Assembly: GCF_051960575.1 (NCBI RefSeq)
Contig: NZ_JBQCEE010000400.1
Coordinates: 1-7,458, forward strand
Length of the DNA stretch: 7,458 bases
From: JBQCEE01 sp051960575
Lineage (GTDB): Bacteria > Actinomycetota > Actinomycetes > Mycobacteriales > Jatrophihabitantaceae
Reading direction: 5' to 3'
Each line of letters starts with the position of its first letter. Positions within the stretch are counted from its first letter, which is position 1. The position numbers and the translations under genes were made by a program. Below, in pieces: positions 1 to 5,112 of the stretch. The notes below the pieces were generated by a model. The model worked only from the letters and a program-made list of their open reading frames with translations, was not told the origin of the DNA and made no database searches.

Positions 1-38
1 CCGACGGCCGCGAGCCCCACGGAGCGCGCCGACTACGT

Positions 39-60
39 GGGGTGCGTCCCCCCGCACCCC
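39..60 (+). terminator. GC-rich hairpin, possible terminator of the gene upstream of the window
   Basis: GGGGTGCG at 39-46 pairs perfectly with CGCACCCC at 53-60 across a 6-nt loop. No T-run follows, but actinobacterial terminators often lack one. It would suit the end of a plus-strand gene lying before base 1. The role is inferred from structure and position only. Confidence 0.4.
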
Positions 61-67
61 GTCACGA

Positions 68-95
68 GGGCCCCCCCGCCGCCCGGGGGGCGCCC
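68..95 (+). terminator. Second GC-rich hairpin in the cwlM leader
   Basis: GGG at 68-70 and CCCCCC at 71-76 pair with GGGGGG at 85-90 and CCC at 93-95, leaving a 2-nt bulge (91-92) and an 8-nt loop. It follows the 39-60 hairpin closely, so the two may act as a tandem terminator. In DNA this rich in G and C, chance pairing is a real alternative. Confidence 0.25.
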
Positions 96-261
96 GTCGT
101 CGTCCGGGCAGGTCCGTTCCGCAGCCCGCAAGGACCTTCGTCGTCACCGGATCGTGACCCCTCCGGGACGTCGCGAGCGGGCCGTTGGGCGTGCTGACCT
201 TGGTCCTGGGGCAGAATGGGGTCGAACGAGTACCCCCGACGAGCGAGGCCTGAGACTGTCC

Positions 262-1380
262 ATGCACAACGTGCGACGTGGTGACCGCGGCAGCGTCGTC
301 GCCGAGATTCGCAGCATGCTCGCCTCGATGGGCCTGCTCAACAACACCGACGGCGCCCTCGCGGACGTCTTCGACGACGCCACCGAGCTCGCCGTGCGCC
401 ACTTCCAGCAGCGCCGGGGCATCTCGGTCGACGGCTTCGTGGGGCCCGAGACGTTCGCCGCGCTGACCGAGGCGCACTGGCGGCTCGGCGACCGCGTGCT
501 CGCCCACGAACCGACCGCCCTGCTGCTCGGTGACGACGTCGCCGACCTGCAGCGCCAGCTGCTCGAACTCGGCTACGACATCCAGCGCGCCGACGGTGTC
601 TTCGGCCGCACCACCGCCGAGGCCCTGCGCTCATTCCAGTACGACTACGGCCTCGTGCCCGACGGCATCTGCGGGCCCGCGACGCTGCGGGCGCTGCGCC
701 AGCTGGGGCGCCGGGTCATCGGCGGCCGGCCGCAGCTGCTGCGCGAGCAGATCGCGGTCGCCGACTCGGGCCCGTCGTTGTTCGGCAAGCGGATCGTGCT
801 CGACCCCGGCCTCGGCGGCGTCGTCCCCGGCGTCATGCACGGCACCCTCACGGAGGCCGGCATCGTCTGGGACATCGCGTCCCGGCTCGAGGGCCGGCTC
901 ACGGCGCTCGGCGTGCGCACCTGGCTCACCCGCGGGCCCTACAACCGGCGCACCGACGACGAGCGCGCCGCGTTCGCCAACGAGATCGGCGCCGACCTGG
1001 TGCTGTCGCTGCACATCGACGGCGCCCCGTCGCCGCGGCCGCACGGGCTCGCGGCGTACTACTCCGGCGGCGACGAGAGCAGCTCGAACATCGGCGAGCG
1101 GCTCGCCGACCTCGCCCAGCGCGAGCTGGTGGCCCGCACTGGCATGCAGGACAACCGCATCCACGGCAAGGGCTGGACGCTGCTGCGCCGCACGCGCATG
1201 CCCGCCGTCCGCGTCGAGCTCGGCTACCTCACCTCGCCGATCGACCGGCCGATGCTGACCAACCCGCTGTTCCGCGACACCGTCGCCGAGGGGTTGCTCG
1301 TCGCCGTCCAGCGGCTGTACCTGCCCACGGCCGACGACCCGCCCACCGGCGTCCTGCGCATCCCCGCCGTCGCCAGCTGA
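262..1380 (+). CDS. cwlM: CwlM-like protein: two peptidoglycan-binding domains plus degenerate amidase_3 domain
   Basis: 372 residues. Two PG_binding_1 repeats (about residues 4-72 and 88-147) precede an N-acetylmuramoyl-L-alanine amidase (Amidase_3) domain at about 176-353. The order and many segments match mycobacterial CwlM from memory (for example VARTG, LLRRTRMP, ending RLYL...PTG). Amidase_3 enzymes bind zinc through His/Glu/His and use a further Glu. Here the first His is Leu184 (DPGLGG instead of DPGHGG), while Glu198, His251 (SLHIDG) and Glu319 (VELGYL) remain. Loss of hydrolase activity is therefore likely. In mycobacteria CwlM has a regulatory role: phosphorylated by PknB, it activates MurA in the cytoplasm. 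No signal peptide follows Met1, in line with a cytoplasmic protein. I chose ATG 262 because family similarity begins there; the same frame is open further upstream but encodes low-complexity sequence. A ribosome site is weak (GCGAGG, rather far upstream). The gene converges on the GNAT gene with only 9 bp between stops. Confidence 0.9.
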   Translation: MHNVRRGDRGSVVAEIRSMLASMGLLNNTDGALADVFDDATELAVRHFQQRRGISVDGFVGPETFAALTEAHWRLGDRVLAHEPTALLLGDDVADLQRQLLELGYDIQRADGVFGRTTAEALRSFQYDYGLVPDGICGPATLRALRQLGRRVIGGRPQLLREQIAVADSGPSLFGKRIVLDPGLGGVVPGVMHGTLTEAGIVWDIASRLEGRLTALGVRTWLTRGPYNRRTDDERAAFANEIGADLVLSLHIDGAPSPRPHGLAAYYSGGDESSSNIGERLADLAQRELVARTGMQDNRIHGKGWTLLRRTRMPAVRVELGYLTSPIDRPMLTNPLFRDTVAEGLLVAVQRLYLPTADDPPTGVLRIPAVAS

Positions 1381-1394
1381 TCCGCAGGCTCAGC
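1376..1394. terminator. Short dyad spanning the cwlM and GNAT stop codons
   Basis: GCTGA at 1376-1380 pairs with TCAGC at 1390-1394 around a 9-nt loop, so each arm carries one gene's stop codon. With only 9 bp between the convergent genes, any shared terminator must lie about here or inside the coding ends. A 5-bp stem is weak, so this is a tentative call. Confidence 0.2.
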
Positions 1395-2061
1395 GGGAGA
1401 GCACCGGCACCTGCAGCGACCCGAGCAGGCGGTCGATGGCGTACTCGACGTCCTCGCGCCACGACACGGTGCTCTTCACGTCCAGCCGCAGCCGCGGCGT
1501 GCGCGGGTGGTGGCGCACGGTCTTGAAGCCGACGGCGCGCAGGTACTCGGCGGGCAGCAGGCAGCCGTAGTCGGCGACCTCGGGATCGCGGTAGGGACGC
1601 GGTGCGGCCGCCCAGCCGCGCTGCTCCGGCGCGTTGCCGGGCACGCGTCCGAACGCCTCGATCGCCTTCATCCCGCGGCGGGTCAGGTCGCGGGCGACGC
1701 CCTGCAGCAGCATCCGGCCCAGGCCCCCACCGCGGAACTCGGGCAGCAGGCGGGCGGTCATGAGCAGCACCGCGTCCGCCGCGACCGGTGAGGTCGGGAA
1801 GGCGATCGACCGCGGCACGTAGGCGGGCGGGGCGTAGAGCGCGTACCCCGCGGGCACGCCGTCGACGTAGATCAGCTGGCCGCAGCTGCCCCACTCGAGC
1901 AGCGTGTCGCTGACCCACGCCTCCTTCTCGAGCTCGCCGTCGCCGCTGTCGCGCGCACGCTCACCCGAGACCGGGTCGAGCTCCCAGTAGACGCACTGCC
2001 GGCAGGGCGACGGCAGGTCGGACAGGTTGTCGAGCGTGACGTTCACCAGCCGACGCGACAT
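1390..2061 (-). CDS. GNAT-family N-acetyltransferase, like mycobacterial Rv3916c by position
   Basis: 223 residues. The acetyl-CoA pyrophosphate-binding motif of GNAT enzymes, R/Q-x-x-G-x-G, is visible as RGGGLGR at 110-116, after a hydrophobic strand (VLLMTARLLPEF) and before the usual helix. A conserved-looking N-terminal segment carries a Cys-x-x-Cys pair (C20, C23, followed by VYWELDP). The region EYLRAVGFKTV near 172-182 fits the late GNAT strand/helix. The acceptor substrate cannot be told from sequence. A GNAT gene between cwlM and parB is what I recall in mycobacteria (Rv3916c). I prefer ATG 2061, preceded by a G-rich GGGGGTGG; a GTG two codons earlier (2067) is possible. A promoter candidate lies at 2106-2134, so it may be transcribed apart from the aminotransferase gene 94 bp upstream. 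The 3' end converges on cwlM with 9 bp between stops. Confidence 0.8.
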   Translation of the reverse strand: MSRRLVNVTLDNLSDLPSPCRQCVYWELDPVSGERARDSGDGELEKEAWVSDTLLEWGSCGQLIYVDGVPAGYALYAPPAYVPRSIAFPTSPVAADAVLLMTARLLPEFRGGGLGRMLLQGVARDLTRRGMKAIEAFGRVPGNAPEQRGWAAAPRPYRDPEVADYGCLLPAEYLRAVGFKTVRHHPRTPRLRLDVKSTVSWREDVEYAIDRLLGSLQVPVLSR

Positions 2062-2105
2062 GACCACCCCCGAACGAGACGCCGAGCCGCGGACCTTCGC
2101 CTGAC

Positions 2106-2134
2106 AGCGTAGGACGGCCGACCCGGGTGGTCAC
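2106..2134 (-). promoter_or_regulatory. Candidate sigma-70-type promoter for the GNAT gene
   Basis: On the minus strand a -35-like GTGACC (2129-2134) is followed after exactly 17 nt by TACGCT (2106-2111), which fits the actinobacterial TAnnnT -10. The start of transcription would fall near 2099, giving a leader of about 37 nt before ATG 2061. The -35 lies in a short dyad, TGGT-G-ACCA, that could take a regulator. No TTGACA match is complete, so this remains a prediction. Confidence 0.45.
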
Positions 2135-2155
2135 CAGGTGTGGACCAGGAGCCGG

Positions 2156-3379
2156 CTAGAACTGGCCGAGGAACTCGCCGATGCGGCCGATGGCCTCGGT
2201 GAGGTCGTCGGCGCGCGGCAGCGTGACGATGCGCAGGTGGTCCGGACGCGGCCAGTTGAACCCCGTGCCGGCGACGACGAGCACGTGCTTGGTGCGCAGC
2301 AGCTCGAGCACGAACTGCTGGTCGTCGTCGATGCGATAGACCTCGGGGTCGAGCCGCGGGAAGACGTAGAGCGCGCCCTTCGGCCGCACCACCGACACGC
2401 CGGGAATCTTCTCGAGCGCCACCACCGCGGCGTCGCGCTGCTCGAGCAGGCGCCCGCCGGGCAGGATCAGGTCGCGGATGCTCTGCCGGCCGCCGAGCGC
2501 GATCTGCACCGCGTGCTGCGCGGGGACGTTCGCGCAGAGCCGCATGTTCGCGAGCAGCCGGATACCCTCGAGATAGCTGGACGCGTGCCGCTTGGGCCCG
2601 TTCACCATCAGCCAGCCCGACCGGAAGCCGGCGACGCGGTAGGCCTTCGACAGCCCGTTGAAGGTGAGCGTCAGCTGGTCCGGGGCGATCGCGGCGAACG
2701 GCGTGTGCGTCGCCTGGTCGTAGAGGATCTTGTCGTAGATCTCGTCGGCCATGACGACAAGGTCGTGTTCCCGGGCGATGCCGGCGATCTCGCGCAGCAC
2801 GCTCTCGGGGTACACCGCACCGGTCGGGTTGTTCGGGTTGATGACCACGATCGCCTTGGTGCGATCGGTGATCTTCGAGCGCAGATCGTCGAGGTCCGGC
2901 AGCCAGTCGTTGGCCTCGTCGCAGAGGTAGTGCACCGCGCGGCCACCGGCGAGCACGGTCGACGCCGTCCACAGCGGGTAGTCGGGCGCCGGCACGAGCA
3001 CCTCGTCGCCGTTGTCGAGCAGGGCCTGCAGCGCGAGCTGGATGAGTTCGCTGACGCCGTTGCCGAGCCAGATGTCGTCGACGTCGACGGTGTCGATGCC
3101 GCGGGTCTGGTAGTGGTGCACGATCGCCGTGCGGGCCGACAGGATGCCCTGCGAGTCGCTGTAGCCCTGCGCGGTCGGCAGGTTGCGGATGACGTCGACG
3201 AGGATCTCCTCGGGCGCCTCGAAGCCGAACGGGGCCGGGTTGCCGATGTTCAGCTTGATGATGCGACGCCCCTCCTCCTCGAGTCGCTTCGCCTCTTCGA
3301 GCACCGGGCCACGGATGTCGTAGAGGACGTTCTCGAGCTTGCGCGATTGCCGGAGGTCCACGGATCCAGGGTCCCACAT
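2156..3379 (-). CDS. alaA: PLP-dependent alanine aminotransferase, AlaA type (class I/II)
   Basis: 407 residues, close to the 405 I recall for E. coli AlaA. It transfers the amino group between glutamate and pyruvate to give alanine, using pyridoxal phosphate in the cytoplasm. Fold-type I landmarks are all present: NPNNPTG at 181-187 with the ring-contacting Asn184, ADEIYDKILY with Asp212 and Tyr215, the Schiff-base lysine Lys245 in NGLSKAYRVAGFRSGW, and the carboxylate-binding Arg383 in DHLRIVTLP. NIGNPAPFGF at 45-54 is typical of the AlaA subgroup (E. coli AlaA, Rv0337c). Similarity to E. coli AlaA begins at SRKLENVLYDIRGPV, soon after the start. ATG 3379 has a G-rich GGCGGGG just before it; GTG 3361 (401 residues) is a good alternative, and frames open further upstream run into the nitroreductase gene. 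It is divergent from the nitroreductase gene and lies 94 bp before the GNAT gene. A link to segregation is not apparent. Confidence 0.88.
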   Translation of the reverse strand: MWDPGSVDLRQSRKLENVLYDIRGPVLEEAKRLEEEGRRIIKLNIGNPAPFGFEAPEEILVDVIRNLPTAQGYSDSQGILSARTAIVHHYQTRGIDTVDVDDIWLGNGVSELIQLALQALLDNGDEVLVPAPDYPLWTASTVLAGGRAVHYLCDEANDWLPDLDDLRSKITDRTKAIVVINPNNPTGAVYPESVLREIAGIAREHDLVVMADEIYDKILYDQATHTPFAAIAPDQLTLTFNGLSKAYRVAGFRSGWLMVNGPKRHASSYLEGIRLLANMRLCANVPAQHAVQIALGGRQSIRDLILPGGRLLEQRDAAVVALEKIPGVSVVRPKGALYVFPRLDPEVYRIDDDQQFVLELLRTKHVLVVAGTGFNWPRPDHLRIVTLPRADDLTEAIGRIGEFLGQF

Positions 3380-3434
3380 CGGCCCCGCCCGGTCTGCCGA
3401 ATATGGCCGGCCGGCCCCTCGGCACACTGGGCGC
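3380..3434. promoter_or_regulatory. Divergent intergenic region between alaA and the nitroreductase gene
   Basis: This 55-bp gap must hold the start signals of both genes, or those signals must lie inside the neighbouring gene. Its only AT-richer spot, GAATATGG around 3399-3406, reads CATATT on the minus strand (3402-3407), a fair -10 for alaA at about 16 nt from ATG 3379, and GAATAT on the plus strand (3399-3404), a possible -10 for the nitroreductase gene. No good -35 stands at the right distance on either side. Very short leaders or leaderless transcripts, common in actinobacteria, would fit. Confidence 0.3.
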
Positions 3435-4043
3435 ATGGAGCTCCGCGAGGCGATCCGCACGCGCCGCATGACCCGCAGCTACGACCCCGACCGCCCGGTG
3501 TCGCGCGAGCTGCTCGACGACCTGCTCGGCCTCGCCGTCCGGGCGCCGTCGGCCGGGCACACGCAGGGCTGGCAGTTCGTCGTCCTCGACACGGCCGACG
3601 CCCGTGCGCAGTTCTGGGCGGCCACCGCCGACGGCGAGCCGGACGCTTGGCTGCGCCGCATGCGCACCGCCCCGGCGCTCGTGCTCTGCCTGGCCGACAA
3701 GGACGCGTACCTCGACCGGTACGCCGAGCCGGACAAGGGCTGGACCGATCGGGACGAGGCGCACTGGCCGGTGCCGTACTGGACCGTCGACACCGGCATG
3801 GCGGCGATGCTCCTGCTGCTGGCGGCGCACGATGCCGGGTTGGGCGCCTGCTTCTTCGGCATCCCGGCCGACCGGGTGGACGCGGTGTTCGCCACGTTCC
3901 ACGTGGAACCGTCACTCGTCCCGGTCGGGGTGGTGAGCCTCGGCTGGCCCGCCCCTGACGTCCGCTCGCCATCACTCAACCGGGGCCGACGACCCCTCGC
4001 CGAGGTCGTTCGTTATGTCGCCCCGGATCGCGCCGGGGGGTAG
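3435..4043 (+). CDS. Nitroreductase-family FMN-dependent oxidoreductase
   Basis: 202 residues, the usual size for the nitroreductase (NfsA/NfnB) superfamily. These are FMN enzymes that use NAD(P)H to reduce nitroaromatics, quinones or other substrates; the natural substrate here cannot be inferred. Family marks are an N-terminal Arg-rich FMN-contact segment (TRRMTRSYDPDRPV, 9-22), APSAGHTQGWQFVVLD at 37-52, a long hydrophobic helix leading into GLGACFFGIP (135-144), and a C-terminal RRPLAEVV (185-192). I chose ATG 3435 because the family begins with this MELREAIRTRR-type helix; the frame is open upstream into alaA but that is antisense sequence. No clear ribosome site precedes it. A perfect 14-bp parS-like palindrome lies inside the gene at 3896-3909, coding for T154 to P159. 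The 3' end converges on parB with a single base between stops. Confidence 0.85.
   Translation: MELREAIRTRRMTRSYDPDRPVSRELLDDLLGLAVRAPSAGHTQGWQFVVLDTADARAQFWAATADGEPDAWLRRMRTAPALVLCLADKDAYLDRYAEPDKGWTDRDEAHWPVPYWTVDTGMAAMLLLLAAHDAGLGACFFGIPADRVDAVFATFHVEPSLVPVGVVSLGWPAPDVRSPSLNRGRRPLAEVVRYVAPDRAGG
3896..3909. other. parS-like ParB-binding site (GTTCCACGTGGAAC) inside the nitroreductase gene
   Basis: GTTCCACGTGGAAC is a perfect 14-bp palindrome. It differs at one base from the two parS sites in parA (GTTTCACGTGGAAC) and keeps the central CACGTG and outer GTT/AAC of the bacterial parS consensus. It codes for part of the nitroreductase (Phe-His-Val-Glu inside it), so coding constraint could in part explain it, but a full 14-bp match by chance 2.1 kb from parA is unlikely. 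Confidence 0.7.
4021..4038. terminator. Hairpin at the convergent end of parB and the nitroreductase gene
   Basis: CCCCGG at 4021-4026 pairs perfectly with CCGGGG at 4033-4038 over a 6-nt loop. Read from the minus strand it begins 6 nt beyond the parB stop codon, where a terminator for the parAB block belongs. Read from the plus strand it lies in the last codons of the nitroreductase gene and may serve it too. No T-run follows in either direction. Confidence 0.5.
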
Positions 4044-4044
4044 G

Positions 4045-5112
4045 TCAACCCTGGGCCGGCGACGCCGTCGATCCGGGCTGCATGACCGCGAGGATCCGCT
4101 GCAGGTCCTCGGCCGAGGCGAACTCGACGGTGATGCGGCCCTTCGAGCGGCCCAGCTCGACGCGCACCCTGGTCTCGAAGACGTCCGACAGGCGCTCGGC
4201 GATCTCCTCCGACCCGGGCACGTCGAGCCGGGTGCCGGCGCCGCGCCTGGCGGGCCGGCTCGCGCCGTGCCCGCGCTGCGCCAGCGCGACGAGCTCCTCG
4301 GTCGCCCGCACGGACAGCCCCTCGGCCACGATGCGCGCGGCCAGCTCGTCCTGGGCGTCCTGGTCGTCGAGGCCGAGCAGGGCACGCGCGTGGCCGGCCG
4401 AGAGCACGCCGGCGGCGACCCGGCGCTGGACGGGCAGCGAGAGGTTCAGCAGCCGGATGGTGTTCGAGATGTGCGGCCGGCTGCGCCCGATGCGGTGCGC
4501 CAGTTCCTCGTGGGTCGCGCCGAACTCCTCGAGCAGCTGCTGGTAGGCGTTGGCCTCCTCCAGCGGGTTGAGCTGCGCCCGGTGGATGTTCTCGAGCAGG
4601 GCGTCGCGCAGCATCGCATCGTCGGCGTTGGTGCGGACGATCGCCGGGATGTGCGTCAGTCCCGCCGCGGCGGCTGCGCGCAGGCGCCGTTCACCCATGA
4701 CGAGCTCGTAGCCGCCGGCCGGGTCGGCCCGCACGACGACGGGCTGCAGCACGCCGAAGGCCCGGATCGAGTGGGTCAGCTCGTGCAGGGCGTCCTCGTC
4801 GAAGACCTGGCGCGGCTGCTTGGCGTTGGGGTGGATCTCGTCGACGGGCAGTTCGGCGAAGCTGGCGCCCTCGACCGGGGCGAGGTCGGCCGTGCCGTCG
4901 GCCGGCTGGTCGAGCGCCGTCCAGAACGCGTCGCTGGCCGGCCGGTTCATGACGGCGGTCCCGGTCGCCGTCCCTTGGCGGTCGGTCGTCCTGGCGGCGG
5001 CACCGTCGGGTGCCGTGTCGGCCGGGGCGTCGGCCGTCGGCCGCGGCGGTGCGGTCGGGATCAGGGCACCGAGACCGCGTCCGAGACCACCCATGCCCGT
5101 GCGTCCGCTCAT
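4045..5112 (-). CDS. parB: Chromosome-partitioning protein ParB (CTP-dependent parS-binding clamp)
   Basis: 355 residues. ParB binds parS, hydrolyses CTP, spreads along DNA and loads SMC, working with ParA to move new origins apart. In order: an N-terminal ParA-contact motif GLGRGLGALIP (9-19); an Ala/Thr/Pro-rich linker (about 20-85); the CTP-binding ParB/Srx fold with GVLQPVVVR (120-128), GERRLRA (140-146) and ENIHRAQLNPLEEA (174-187); a helix-turn-helix that reads parS (about 199-220, THEELAHRIGRSRPHISNTI); and a C-terminal dimerisation domain (about 297-346). All key motifs are intact. Start ATG 5112 has a strong ribosome site, GAAGGAG, 7 nt upstream and overlaps the parA stop as ATGA, so the two are translationally coupled. 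The frame is open much further upstream, but that sequence is antiparallel-free shadow of parA. Its target sites lie at 6001-6014, 6028-6041 and probably 3896-3909. A hairpin follows the stop codon. Confidence 0.96.
   Translation of the reverse strand: MSGRTGMGGLGRGLGALIPTAPPRPTADAPADTAPDGAAARTTDRQGTATGTAVMNRPASDAFWTALDQPADGTADLAPVEGASFAELPVDEIHPNAKQPRQVFDEDALHELTHSIRAFGVLQPVVVRADPAGGYELVMGERRLRAAAAAGLTHIPAIVRTNADDAMLRDALLENIHRAQLNPLEEANAYQQLLEEFGATHEELAHRIGRSRPHISNTIRLLNLSLPVQRRVAAGVLSAGHARALLGLDDQDAQDELAARIVAEGLSVRATEELVALAQRGHGASRPARRGAGTRLDVPGSEEIAERLSDVFETRVRVELGRSKGRITVEFASAEDLQRILAVMQPGSTASPAQG

Larger units (their letters stand above)
1..261. other. GC-rich leader upstream of cwlM, no recognisable gene
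   Basis: No reading frame here resembles a known protein. One frame stays open into cwlM, but its translation is Pro/Arg-rich and low in complexity, as expected from GC-rich non-coding DNA. In the mycobacterial layout a thioredoxin gene lies just upstream of cwlM; I find no thioredoxin C-terminus in any plus-strand frame, so that gene, if present, ends before base 1. The stretch holds two GC-rich hairpins (39-60 and 68-95) and a small inverted repeat, GTCAC-N6-GTGAC, at 143-158, which could be an operator but has no recognised binding protein. I found no convincing -35/-10 pair for cwlM. A CAGAAT hexamer at 212-217 is the best -10-like sequence but has no partner at proper spacing. Confidence 0.6.

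Noticed and set aside
37..261. 75-codon N-terminal extension of the cwlM frame
   Set aside because: The frame is open but its translation is Pro/Arg-rich without family similarity; CwlM homology starts at ATG 262, and two hairpins lie in the supposed coding stretch.
2139..2147. DnaA-box-like TGGTCCACA on the minus strand
   Set aside because: One mismatch to TTGTCCACA and only a single copy; no cluster or AT-rich unwinding region, so it is not evidence for oriC inside the window.
2281..2288. A further CACGTG core in alaA considered as parS
   Set aside because: The flanks (GAGCACGTGCTT) lack the GTT/AAC arms required for a ParB site.
2043..3902. 619-codon minus-strand open frame over alaA and the nitroreductase gene
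   Set aside because: Arg/Ala-rich translation with no domain; it is the out-of-frame shadow of alaA in GC-rich DNA.
2138..3958. 606-codon plus-strand open frame antisense to alaA
   Set aside because: No recognisable motif; alaA has all catalytic residues in the other strand, so this is a high-GC artefact.
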